Assembly: GCA_021734905.1 (NCBI GenBank)
Contig: JAIPIB010000003.1
Span: 26,243 to 90,242 of the forward strand
Source of the DNA: Minisyncoccota bacterium
Lineage (GTDB): Bacteria > Patescibacteria > Paceibacteria > UBA9973 > UBA918
Direction: 5' to 3'
DNA length: 64,000 nucleotides
The notes under the pieces: model-generated
Database searches by the model: none
Seen by the model: the letters and a program-made list of their open reading frames with translations, nothing else
What the model was told of the DNA's origin: nothing
Program-made: the position numbers and the translations under genes
In this document: piece after piece, positions 44,933 through 52,782 of the stretch
Position numbering within the stretch: position 1 is the first letter of the stretch
Layout of the letters: every line of letters starts with the position of its first letter

Positions 44933-46132
44933 TTAAATTTTACTACACTTTAGGTAGTCTTTAAGGATCTTAACGGCACAATATACGTCAGCAACTGTAC
45001 TCTCTTCCCCGAGTGTAAAACGAAGTGTTGAGGTCGCACGTGCTTCATCATTAGTCATTTCTCGGACAACGTGAGACCCTGTCTCCTTTCCTGATCCACA
45101 TGCACTTCTTGTTGCGGCCGCAACGCCCTTTGCGTCAAGCCAAATGACAACGTACTCAGTATCAACATTCGGTATAGAAATATTAATGTTATTTGCAATA
45201 CGAAACTCTCGACTTCCATTTACAACGATTCCATCAATTTCGCTAGTGAGTAATTCAAAAAATTCATCACGAAGTTTGGCTACTGCCAAACTTCGTGATT
45301 CATAACCTTCTTGTGCACGCACAATCGCATAAACACAACCAACAATATGGGCTGTGTTCTCGGTACCTGCACGAAGACCATGCTCTTGCCCGCCACCGAG
45401 TATATTTGGATTAAGTTTTACCCAATGTCGATGAACAAGGGCTCCTGCTCCTTTTGGTCCATAGCATTTCCCTGCATCAAGCGTCATGAGATCAACCCCA
45501 AGCATATCGAGTTCACATGGGAGCCATAGTGGTGCCTGACTCGCATCAGTGTGTATTAGTATTTTTGCCTCATGTTCCTCGTTCCAGAGTCGTACTGCGC
45601 GAGTAATTTTCTTAATGTCCTGCACAACTCCTGTCTCTGAGTTAGCATACGCAAAAGTTACAAGGACTGTCTTCGTATTAAAGATCGTCGCTAATTCAGA
45701 AATATCAATTCTTCCTTCATCATCAATTGATGAATACATTATCCTCACCCCCTTCTTTTCAAGGAAAGTAAGTGTCTTACCAATTGAGGGATGTTCAATT
45801 TTTGTGGATATGATTTCCATATCCTCATATGGTCTCCCATCATCATGCAGGGACTCAACAATACCAATGAGGGCTAGATTATTTGATTCAGTACCACCAC
45901 TTGTAAACGTAATGTCACTTGGACGCACGGCAAGAGTCCGTGCAAGTTTGATACGCGATTCCTCAATGACCTTTCGAGCTTGTACTCCTTCTTTATAAAT
46001 AGAACTTGGGTTTGCCCACAAATTACTAAAATACGGCCTCATCTCATCAAAGACCTCTTTATGCACAGGTGTCGTCGATGCATAGTCAAGATGAATACGT
46101 TGATTCTTATTTTTAAAAAAGTTAAATTGCAT
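44933..46132 (-). CDS. cysteine desulfurase (NifS/IscS family)
   Basis: 399 residues, PLP enzyme that takes sulfur from cysteine for Fe-S clusters or tRNA thiolation. HLDYASTTPVH, FTSGGTESNNLAL, IEHPSI, HTDASQAP, the PLP lysine region DAGKCYGPKGAGAL and the catalytic loop TRSACGSG are present. The lysine region reads AGKCYGPKG where HKxYGPKG is usual. A perfect 15-bp inverted repeat lies in the coding frame (45266-45299). No scaffold gene is nearby. Confidence 0.93.
   Translation of the reverse strand: MQFNFFKNKNQRIHLDYASTTPVHKEVFDEMRPYFSNLWANPSSIYKEGVQARKVIEESRIKLARTLAVRPSDITFTSGGTESNNLALIGIVESLHDDGRPYEDMEIISTKIEHPSIGKTLTFLEKKGVRIMYSSIDDEGRIDISELATIFNTKTVLVTFAYANSETGVVQDIKKITRAVRLWNEEHEAKILIHTDASQAPLWLPCELDMLGVDLMTLDAGKCYGPKGAGALVHRHWVKLNPNILGGGQEHGLRAGTENTAHIVGCVYAIVRAQEGYESRSLAVAKLRDEFFELLTSEIDGIVVNGSREFRIANNINISIPNVDTEYVVIWLDAKGVAAATRSACGSGKETGSHVVREMTNDEARATSTLRFTLGEESTVADVYCAVKILKDYLKCSKI
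45266..45299 (-). repeat. perfect 15-bp inverted repeat inside the desulfurase gene
   Basis: ATCACGAAGTTTGGC (45266-45280), loop TACT, complement at 45285-45299. It encodes the segment RSLAVAKLRDEF and keeps the frame. Confidence 0.9.
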
Positions 46133-46175
46133 CTGATCTAAATGTAGAGATAAGCTTGAAAAATTGTGTTTATAT

Positions 46176-46211
46176 GTCGTTTTTTCTTCTGTAAAGAAGA
46201 AAAAACGACAG
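46176..46211. repeat. perfect 16-bp hairpin between divergent genes
   Basis: TGTCGTTTTTTCTTCT (46176-46191), loop GTAA, and its perfect complement (46196-46211). It lies between the divergent desulfurase and infB genes, so it is not where a terminator would be expected. The remaining intergenic sequence shows no clear feature. Confidence 0.8.
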
Positions 46212-46367
46212 GTCTGAAATTATATTCACTACGTTCATTATTCTCTAGACCATTTTCAATGGCATCATGACACGGCGTGCGAAATGTGGCAATATCTGTT
46301 ATACTCCTGTATCAATTTGAATTCGCCTGTTTTCAGGCGTTTTTAAGTCCTAAGAAATAGTGGGTAT

Positions 46368-47867
46368 ATGCCAAAAAAGAAAACTTCACAACCAAATATT
46401 GTAAGTCGCCCACCGATTGTTGTGATCATGGGGCATATTGACCATGGAAAATCTACACTTCTCGACTACGTAAGAAAAACAAACATTGTCGATGGCGAAG
46501 CTGGTGGAATAACCCAACACCTTTCAGCATACTGCGTTGAGCACACATCAAAAGATGGTGTCACAAAGAATATAACCTTCCTCGACACACCAGGGCATGA
46601 AGCATTCCAAAAAATGCGTTTTCGCGGTGCTGACATAGCTGATATTGCAATCCTAATCGTATCTGCAGAAGATGGAGTGAAGCCACAGACACTCGAGGCA
46701 CTGACCTGTATTAAAAAGGCAAACATACCTTACATTGTGGCCATAAATAAAATTGATAAACCTGGAGCCGACCTGATCCGTACTCAGTCAAGTTTGATTG
46801 AGAATGAAATATACATTGAAGGCATGGGTGGTGATATTTCATGGGCACCAATTTCAGCAAAATCTGGACAAGGTGTTGATGATCTACTCGACATTCTTCT
46901 CCTTACAGCTGAACTCGCAGAACTTAAAGCAGATGCAAGTGCGCCTGGAGTAGGTACTGTAATCGAAGGTCACCTTGATGGTAAGCGTGGCAATACTGCA
47001 ACACTTATGATTACTGACGGAACAGTCACCGCTGGAACATTTGTTGTTTCAGGAACTAGCTATGCTCCAGTACGAATCATGGAAGACTGGGCAGGAAAAA
47101 ACATCAAAGAAGCATCTGCTTCAGAGCCAGTTGGTATCATTGGATGGAATATCGTGCCACGTATTGGTGACACATTTATAACCGTTGCAAATAAGAAAGA
47201 GGCTGAGGCAATCACACAGGCAGGCACAACAATTTCTACAAAAGAAGCTGAGGTGGAATCTGACATCCCATGCATTCCCCTTCTCATAAAAGCTGATGTG
47301 CTCGGAACGATTGATGCGATAATCCATGAACTTGAAAAGTATAAATCTGATCGACTTACTGTCCGAATCATCGGAACTGGTGTAGGTTCAATCAATTCAA
47401 ATGATGTCCAAAATGTGAGCGCAACGAAGAATGCTATCATCGTTGGTTTCAACGTTAAGCCAGATCGAGCAACGACAGATCTTGCAGAACGCCTTGGTGT
47501 TGAAATCGAGACATTTGATATTATCTACAAACTTTCAGAATGGCTCGAGGTAGCACTCAAAAACAGAACACCACATAAGGAAGAAGAGAGAATCACAGGA
47601 AAGGCCAAGATTCTCAAACACTTTAGTACACAAAAAAATGCCCACGTCCTTGGTGGTCGTATTGAAGAAGGTACACTTTCACTTTCACAGCATGTACGGA
47701 TTACACGACGTGACGTTGAACTAGGGCGAGGTGTCCTTAAAAACATCCAGCAACAAAAATCAAACGTGCAAAAAGTCTCTGATGGCGAGTTTGGCATGCA
47801 GCTTGATTCGAAAATTGAAGTCGCTCCCGGAGATTACATAGAAGCTTTTGATATAGTTGTCATTTAG
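46368..47867 (+). CDS. infB: translation initiation factor IF-2, short form
   Basis: 499 residues. GTPase motifs GHIDHGKS, DTPGHEAF and NKIDKPG are followed by domains II-IV (AKILKHFSTQKNAHVLGGRIEEG). It lacks the long N-terminal region of most bacterial IF-2 and begins almost directly at the G domain. It delivers fMet-tRNA to the 30S subunit. rbfA follows after 3 bp, the common infB-rbfA order. Confidence 0.96.
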   Translation: MPKKKTSQPNIVSRPPIVVIMGHIDHGKSTLLDYVRKTNIVDGEAGGITQHLSAYCVEHTSKDGVTKNITFLDTPGHEAFQKMRFRGADIADIAILIVSAEDGVKPQTLEALTCIKKANIPYIVAINKIDKPGADLIRTQSSLIENEIYIEGMGGDISWAPISAKSGQGVDDLLDILLLTAELAELKADASAPGVGTVIEGHLDGKRGNTATLMITDGTVTAGTFVVSGTSYAPVRIMEDWAGKNIKEASASEPVGIIGWNIVPRIGDTFITVANKKEAEAITQAGTTISTKEAEVESDIPCIPLLIKADVLGTIDAIIHELEKYKSDRLTVRIIGTGVGSINSNDVQNVSATKNAIIVGFNVKPDRATTDLAERLGVEIETFDIIYKLSEWLEVALKNRTPHKEEERITGKAKILKHFSTQKNAHVLGGRIEEGTLSLSQHVRITRRDVELGRGVLKNIQQQKSNVQKVSDGEFGMQLDSKIEVAPGDYIEAFDIVVI

Positions 47868-47870
47868 AAC

Positions 47871-48218
47871 ATGGAATTTGATCGACACGATAGAGTGAGG
47901 TCACTTCTTACAGGGCTTGTTGCCTCTTTTATTCGTGAAGAAGCAAATCCGAACCCTCTTATAACAGTTACAAACCTCATCGTCTCACAAAATTATCGTG
48001 ATGTGAGGGTTTTTATCACTACCATTCCTGACAGTGGAGAAAAAGACGCACTTATTTTCCTGAAACGTAAAGGTACAGAATTAAGAAACTTCATTAAGAA
48101 AAATGGCCGAATGCAATACATACCAAATATAGATTTTGAAATTGATTTTGGAGAGCGGCACCGTCAACACATAGACTCAATAACTCACAGTATCGAAGAA
48201 CAAACAAAGAAGGACTAG
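47871..48218 (+). CDS. rbfA: ribosome-binding factor A
   Basis: 115 residues with the KH-like RbfA pattern: RVRSLLTGLVASFIREE, LITVTNLIVSQNYRDVRVFIT and a C-terminal IPNIDFEIDFGERHRQHIDSI. It helps late maturation of the 30S subunit. Translationally close to infB. It is followed by tRNA-Cys. Confidence 0.9.
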   Translation: MEFDRHDRVRSLLTGLVASFIREEANPNPLITVTNLIVSQNYRDVRVFITTIPDSGEKDALIFLKRKGTELRNFIKKNGRMQYIPNIDFEIDFGERHRQHIDSITHSIEEQTKKD

Positions 48219-48270
48219 CTCTATACTTTGAATGGTCTGAATACCCGTGGTAAAGTATTCTGGACACAAA

Positions 48271-48342
48271 GGCCAGGTGGCGAAGCGGTAACGCATCGGT
48301 TTGCAAAACCGACATTCACGGGTTCGACCCCCGTCCTGGCCT
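48271..48342 (+). tRNA. tRNA-Cys (anticodon GCA)
   Basis: Acceptor GGCCAGG pairs with CCTGGCC, the anticodon arm is CGGTTT-GCA-AAACCG, the T arm is CGGGTTCGACCCCCG, and the discriminator is T as usual for tRNA-Cys. No encoded CCA. Confidence 0.93.
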
Positions 48343-48499
48343 CAAACGTAACGTAGTGAAGTGTGTAGGATAGGACGGGGGTCGAAAGACTTGCGATATG
48401 AGGTGCTATTACTAATGCACCGAAACAGCGAGTCCGGGCAGGTAAATCTTAGAAGTGCAACGACTTAGATTTGGACGCCGACCCCCGTCCTGGCCTCAA
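48343..48499 (+). other. tRNA-Cys 3'-linked structured element flanked by a 21-bp direct repeat
   Basis: AGGACGGGGGTCGAA (48372-48386) is the exact reverse complement of the tRNA T-arm/acceptor segment 48323-48337. A core follows: GACTTGC pairs with GCGAGTC, enclosing GGTGC-TATTACTAAT-GCACC (48402-48421); AGCGAGTCCGGGCAGG is at 48427-48442; a long hairpin (AAATCT..AGATTT) comes next. The last 21 bp (48479-48499) repeat tRNA bases 48325-48345 exactly. The inverted copy can pair with either direct copy. Confidence 0.7.
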
Positions 48500-48589
48500 G
48501 GATAGAAAAGCTACACTTTTGTGTGGCATATTTATTTTCGATTCCTGTCGCCCAAAAGAAAATGCCAGAACAGATCTGACATTAACTTT

Positions 48590-48676
48590 TGGTGTCCAGG
48601 GCGGGAATCGAACCCGCATGGCCTTACGGCCACAAAATTTTAAGTCTTGCGCGTCTACCAATTTCGCCACCCGGAC
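48590..48676 (-). tRNA. tRNA-Leu (anticodon TAA)
   Basis: Acceptor GTCCGGG pairs with CCTGGAC, the anticodon arm is CAAGA-CTTAAAA-TTTTG with anticodon TAA, a long variable arm is present, and the T arm is GCGGGTTCGATTCCCGC. The discriminator A is followed by an encoded CCA (to 48590). No repeat element is attached. Confidence 0.93.
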
Positions 48677-48776
48677 ATGGTCGCTATAATAGCATATATA
48701 CAAATAGAAAAATATTCAAAAGGACTTGTTTTTAAGTGGCAATTTTAGTACACTCACTCCTGTTGGATTAAGAAAT

Positions 48777-48849
48777 CCGCCCATAGCTCAGCTGGTAGAG
48801 CAGCTCCCTCTTAAGGAGAAGGTCCTAGGTTCGATCCCTAGTGGGCGGA
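48777..48849 (+). tRNA. tRNA-Lys (anticodon CTT)
   Basis: Acceptor CCGCCCA pairs with TGGGCGG, D arm GCTCAGCTGGTAGAGC, anticodon loop CTCTTAA with anticodon CTT, T arm CTAGGTTCGATCCCTAG. CCA is not encoded. A long perfect inverted repeat starts within its acceptor 3' strand. Confidence 0.92.
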
Positions 48850-49102
48850 CAACGTTAAGAAAAACAGTGCCTGCGCACTGTTTTTCTTAACGTTGTCCGA
48901 AGCGGAGCTATGTTTTTGCTATTCCTAATGCAAAACAAGCGAGCTCGGGTAGGACGTGAGAAGCGAATACTTGGAGCTTCGCAAGACCTTGAGCAATTTC
49001 TGCGAAAGGTGTACAGCGACTGTAAGTCGATTAGCGAGCGTAAGCGAATTAGCAACCTGACACGACACCCCATACAACCTAAACTGTTCATGTAAGCGAA
49101 CC
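48846..49102 (+). other. tRNA-Lys 3'-linked structured element
   Basis: A perfect inverted repeat of about 26 bp with a 4-nt loop begins inside the tRNA 3' end (48846 on). It is followed by TTTTGC-TATTCCTAAT-GCAAAA (48914-48935), AGCGAGCTCGGGTAGG (48938-48953), a hairpin GAAGC..GCTTC, CGCAAGACCTT..AAGGT, GTACAG and CGAC-TGTAA-GTCG (49017-49029), and later ACAACCT, AAACTG and a further TGTAA hairpin. It contains both core types seen at the other tRNAs. No tail duplication is recognisable. Confidence 0.55.
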
Positions 49103-49230
49103 TTTCTAAAATGGCACTCTGACGCTGCGAAAATAAATTTTCACGCGTCTCTCGTTTGTTTTAGTAATGAAAGATCCCCTAGACCAATAACGTGCAAAAT
49201 TGTAATAATCGTGAGATACTCTTTCTTGCA

Positions 49231-50880
49231 CTAAGTGTGCAAATTAGTAAAAAGTAGATAGTGTGCGCGGGTGGCGTAATTGGTAGCCGCGTTAGTCTTA
49301 GGAACTAATGGAGCAATCCGTGGAGGTTCAAGTCCTCTCCCGCGCACCAATAAGGAACTCAAAGGTTTTTTGGAAGCAGAAATGCGGGACGCGCGAAGCG
49401 CGTCCCAAGGATTCCCGCCGAATTTCCCTAACGAATTTGGAGCGTCGCCTTCGGCGACGCGCACTGTTTTCTCGCCAAGAAGCAGGTGCGAGCCAAAGAT
49501 TTCTTTGGCGCAGACCTTTTTAGCAAAAAGGTCTGAATCAGAAGCAATTTTGTCCAAGGATTGCGCGTCTTTTAGCCAGTTTTGGAAAGGTGCGAGCCAA
49601 TCATTCTGCTTGTGTGAAAAATCTGATATTTCTTCTTGGAGCGACTTCTTTTCGGATAACAGTTTTGCTTTCTGTGAAGTATAGTCCACTTGGTCAAGGT
49701 AGCCAGTAAGAAGTCGCTCCAGCTTTTCTAAAATATCAGATATTTTTGTTTCTTTCTCTTTCACACTAGCAGTCAAAGACGGGACGGAATTTTTGTAGTC
49801 TTGCAAAGCAAGACGATTTAATTCCTCCGCCCAGTCTTTGGGCAAAGAAACTTTTTGAATTAAGGATGATAACTGCTTGTCTAATTGTTCAGAACGAAGC
49901 GACATTTCGGGACAGTCAATCGTTTTAGATTTTTTCGTACATCTGTAATATACATAATGGTGAACATTACCATTTTTCTGTCGCTTCGTTTTGTTTTCAG
50001 CAGTTATCATCATTCCGCAAGAAGCACAGGAAATGAGTCCGCAAAAAGGTTGTGGTTCATTTTGTGGTTTACGCTCTGGCTGTCCACGCTTTTTCAACAT
50101 TTCCTGTGCTTCATCAAAAAGTTTCTTTGAAATGATTGGCTCGTGCTTTCCTTCGTGGATTTCACCGCCATATTTGAAAAGTCCGATATAGAAAGGATTA
50201 GAGAGGATAAAAGACGCTTTGGTTTTTGAGATTCTCTTTCCGGTTCGGGTTGTAACGCCGGATTTCGCCAAAAAGTTTGAGACATCTTCCAGTCGCATAT
50301 TTCCTTTTGTGTATTTCTCAAAAGCCAAGCGCACGATACGAGATTTTTTCTTTTCAACCACAATCGTTTTTGTTCGTGAATCGTTGAGATACCCCAAAGG
50401 CGCTTGGCTTGGGAATATGCCCATCCTGACTTTTTGGCGAAGTCCGCGTTTCGTATTTTCGGAAAGAGAATCTACATAGTATTTGCTTTGCCCGAAAGCC
50501 ATGTTCAGCATAAATTTACCTTGACCAGTGTTATCACACCAAAAGGTTGGAAATTTAATGCTCGCAAGTTTCCCTGTGTCGAGGAGATAAATCACTTTGC
50601 CTCCGTCCACCGAATTGCGGGCGAGCCGATCGGGATTCCATGCAAGGATGTTTCCGCCGAAAGTTTCAATCTCTTCCATCATCTTGTTAAACAACGGACG
50701 ACCTGGAATTTTGGCAGATTGCTTTTCCACATATTCGGCGGAAATTTCAATACCTTCCCGAACGGCGTATTCCCGCAATTCGGTGAGTTGAGCGTCAATC
50801 GAAAGAACCTGCTTGTCCTCGACATCAGTGGACTTGCGAGCATACAAAAAGAATTTTTTATTTTCCATATTATTTTTCAT
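49231..50880 (-). CDS. large serine recombinase
   Basis: About 549 residues. The N-terminal resolvase domain has FFLYARKSTDVEDKQVLSIDAQ with the catalytic Ser and later WNPDRLARN. A recombinase domain follows (PLGYLNDSRTK, SFILSNPFYIG), then a zinc ribbon (CGLISCASCGMMI...YYRCTKK..DCP) and a coiled coil. The last 35 or so residues (GRGLEPPRIAPLVPK and on) are read antisense through tRNA-Leu(TAG), so the natural end is uncertain. Part of the C-terminal coding (LLLGEKTVRVAEGDAP) lies in one copy of a 55-bp inverted repeat. It probably integrates or inverts DNA at this tRNA. Confidence 0.88.
   Translation of the reverse strand: MKNNMENKKFFLYARKSTDVEDKQVLSIDAQLTELREYAVREGIEISAEYVEKQSAKIPGRPLFNKMMEEIETFGGNILAWNPDRLARNSVDGGKVIYLLDTGKLASIKFPTFWCDNTGQGKFMLNMAFGQSKYYVDSLSENTKRGLRQKVRMGIFPSQAPLGYLNDSRTKTIVVEKKKSRIVRLAFEKYTKGNMRLEDVSNFLAKSGVTTRTGKRISKTKASFILSNPFYIGLFKYGGEIHEGKHEPIISKKLFDEAQEMLKKRGQPERKPQNEPQPFCGLISCASCGMMITAENKTKRQKNGNVHHYVYYRCTKKSKTIDCPEMSLRSEQLDKQLSSLIQKVSLPKDWAEELNRLALQDYKNSVPSLTASVKEKETKISDILEKLERLLTGYLDQVDYTSQKAKLLSEKKSLQEEISDFSHKQNDWLAPFQNWLKDAQSLDKIASDSDLFAKKVCAKEIFGSHLLLGEKTVRVAEGDAPNSLGKFGGNPWDALRASRISASKKPLSSLLVRGRGLEPPRIAPLVPKTNAATNYATRAHYLLFTNLHT
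49265..49349 (+). tRNA. tRNA-Leu (anticodon TAG)
   Basis: Acceptor GCGCGGG pairs with CCCGCGC, the anticodon arm is TTAGT-CTTAGGA-ACTAA with anticodon TAG, a long variable arm is present, and the T arm is GAGGTTCAAGTCCTC. CCA is encoded (49347-49349). The serine recombinase frame runs antisense through the whole gene. Confidence 0.93.
49437..49491 (+). repeat. 55-bp inverted repeat, left copy
   Basis: Exact reverse complement of 50939-50993. It lies within the 3' part of the recombinase frame and itself contains a small GCGTCGCC/GGCGACGC hairpin. Confidence 0.95.
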
Positions 50881-50938
50881 AGTAATAAAAAATCTTTTTG
50901 TATTAAGCAAATGCTATGAGTCAAAATTGCTTCTGATT

Positions 50939-50993
50939 TCGCACCTGCTTCTTGGCGAGAAAACAGTGCGCGTCGCCGAAGGCGACGCTCCAA
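50939..50993 (-). repeat. 55-bp inverted repeat, right copy
   Basis: Exact reverse complement of 49437-49491, placed just upstream of the recombinase start. The two copies are inverted around a segment of about 1.45 kb. Confidence 0.95.
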
Positions 50994-51030
50994 TTCTTAC
51001 AAGAGCTGTACACTTTTTGCGACAACTAGA

Positions 51031-51579
51031 TTACACAATCTTCCTTATCTTTTCAAACGCTTTTGTAAGACCAACATCATCAAGCTGCTCATCAGGTGAA
51101 ACCCAGCTAAATTTTTCAACTTCAGCTAAGTCTAGGTCGACGTTTTCATGTGTAGCATTCAACAAGAACATGCAGTCGTAGTGTAAATGTTCTGCCTCAT
51201 TTTTCTTCTCATTAAATGGAATTATCTGGATATCTATATGAAGTGGGATGATCTCTTTAAAATCAATTCCATCAATACCATGCGGCACTGTATCAAGTCC
51301 TGTTTCTTCTTTCACTTCTCGTATTGCAGCTTCACATAGTGACATGTCATCTTCCAAGTGACCACCTGGTTGTATTAATTTTTGTAGTTTTTTATGAAAA
51401 ATAAGAAGTATTTTATCCCTACATAAAACAAGTCCGCTCGCTGTTATATGGCCTGTCGTATTTGATTTTGTAACCACCGTCTCATCATTTTCAACAAGCA
51501 CCACAAGGTCCTGGATATCTTCAGTATGATTCAATGCAGCATATTGTATAAGAGTCTTTCGTGCATAATCGTAGAGCAT
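51031..51579 (-). CDS. Nudix hydrolase
   Basis: 182 residues. A complete Nudix box is present (PGGHLEDDMSLCEAAIREVKEETGL), with all catalytic Glu residues. The upstream strands (ASGLVLCRDKILLIFHKKLQKLIQ) fit the fold. It splits nucleoside diphosphates linked to another group; the substrate is unknown. It lies 8 bp after the SAHH-like gene on the same strand. Confidence 0.93.
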   Translation of the reverse strand: MLYDYARKTLIQYAALNHTEDIQDLVVLVENDETVVTKSNTTGHITASGLVLCRDKILLIFHKKLQKLIQPGGHLEDDMSLCEAAIREVKEETGLDTVPHGIDGIDFKEIIPLHIDIQIIPFNEKKNEAEHLHYDCMFLLNATHENVDLDLAEVEKFSWVSPDEQLDDVGLTKAFEKIRKIV

Positions 51580-51587
51580 AACAAAAT

Positions 51588-52691
51588 TTATTTACTGAAT
51601 TGAGTAAGCCAATGACTGCAGATTGTCTGGCGTTCTTTCTTTCCAACTTCCATATTCCACCCAATCTTATCCTCTGTAAGTAATCTATAAAGCGCTACAA
51701 GTAATTCTGCTTGTACAAGAAGGATAAAATCACCAACAGTAGTTCCGTGGATAAAATTGATACTGTTTCCTGAATTCACAACATAAAAATAGTGATCCTC
51801 TCTAATGTACTTATCAACGTACGTTGAGATTTCTTGACGTTCATAATTTTCTTTCAACCAAGCTATGTCGAGAGCGTCGTCAGATGAGGTCACTGAAAAT
51901 ACCCATGAACCATTCTTCAACCTTGAAAACTCTTCCTCTTTCAGCGCAATACATCCTGTTGCGATACAAATGACATCACTACTTTCGAGCAACTGTTCAT
52001 TCGTATTTGTATTCAGCCCGTGTGAAAAAGCATGTGTCAGGCTAATTGAATCTGAATCAGCAACAGTAACATTTGCCTGCTTTATTTTCATCGATTCTGA
52101 TATTGATCTGCCAACCTTTCCGTACCCAATGACACCAAATTTAAGTCCATTAAGAAGCATATTATGCTCTCTCAGGATTCTTTCTATCGAATACCCTATC
52201 GCCATACCCACCATATGATCCTCGTTTTGTTTAAGTGGACTTCTCGCAAGATTGATAAAAGGAAAGGTGAAACCAGCTTTTATATATTTTTGAAAACCAT
52301 TCTCCGTATCCTCTGTCACTCCACAAAAATCAGACCCAAGGTGATCCTGAATGACCGGTATTGCAGGAGCAAAATAACCCCCAATATCAAGAAATGCCGT
52401 TTTTGTTTTTGGAATACGATTGATGAATTGCTCTTGTCCAATTTCTGCACGAACAACATCTATAATAGTTGTTCCCACAAGTTGATCTTGCGCTTTATAA
52501 TCGATAGTTTTCGGTTTAGGAATAACAAAAGGAATATCGGCAATTTTTTTTAATGCAGCAACAAAAGGAATAGCGTCCGGAAGAATGTGTAAAACAGGCA
52601 CCACATTTCCCTTAACCTTCTTAAGTTTAAGAGCTGTAATTACATTATCAAAGAAATGATGATGATTTTTTATTGTCTCTTCAGTGTACAT
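51588..52691 (-). CDS. S-adenosylhomocysteine hydrolase-like NAD-binding protein
   Basis: 367 residues. The NAD-binding fold GLKFGVIGYGKVGRSISESMK and the following DVICIATG resemble the AdoHcyase NAD domain. Earlier segments (FLDIGGYFAPAI, FCGVTEDTENGFQKY) also echo SAHH (the GVTEET-like region). It is shorter than true SAHH and lacks parts of its C-terminal tail, so the function may differ. Likely cotranscribed with the Nudix gene. Confidence 0.7.
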   Translation of the reverse strand: MYTEETIKNHHHFFDNVITALKLKKVKGNVVPVLHILPDAIPFVAALKKIADIPFVIPKPKTIDYKAQDQLVGTTIIDVVRAEIGQEQFINRIPKTKTAFLDIGGYFAPAIPVIQDHLGSDFCGVTEDTENGFQKYIKAGFTFPFINLARSPLKQNEDHMVGMAIGYSIERILREHNMLLNGLKFGVIGYGKVGRSISESMKIKQANVTVADSDSISLTHAFSHGLNTNTNEQLLESSDVICIATGCIALKEEEFSRLKNGSWVFSVTSSDDALDIAWLKENYERQEISTYVDKYIREDHYFYVVNSGNSINFIHGTTVGDFILLVQAELLVALYRLLTEDKIGWNMEVGKKERQTICSHWLTQFSK

Positions 52692-52782
52692 ATTGAAATA
52701 CTACCACTAATCCTACTTTACACTAGTTTTATATGCACTCATCATTTTTGTGTTTTACTCCATGCTAAATATTAATACACTC

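Noticed and set aside
48343..49102. Group I intron or RNase P RNA downstream of tRNA-Cys and tRNA-Lys (segments like AGTCCGGGCAGG and CTCGGGTAGG)
   Set aside because: The conserved P7-type GACTA/TAGTCC pairing of group I introns and the P4 signature of RNase P (GAGGAAAGTC) are missing, and the adjacent tRNAs are intact.
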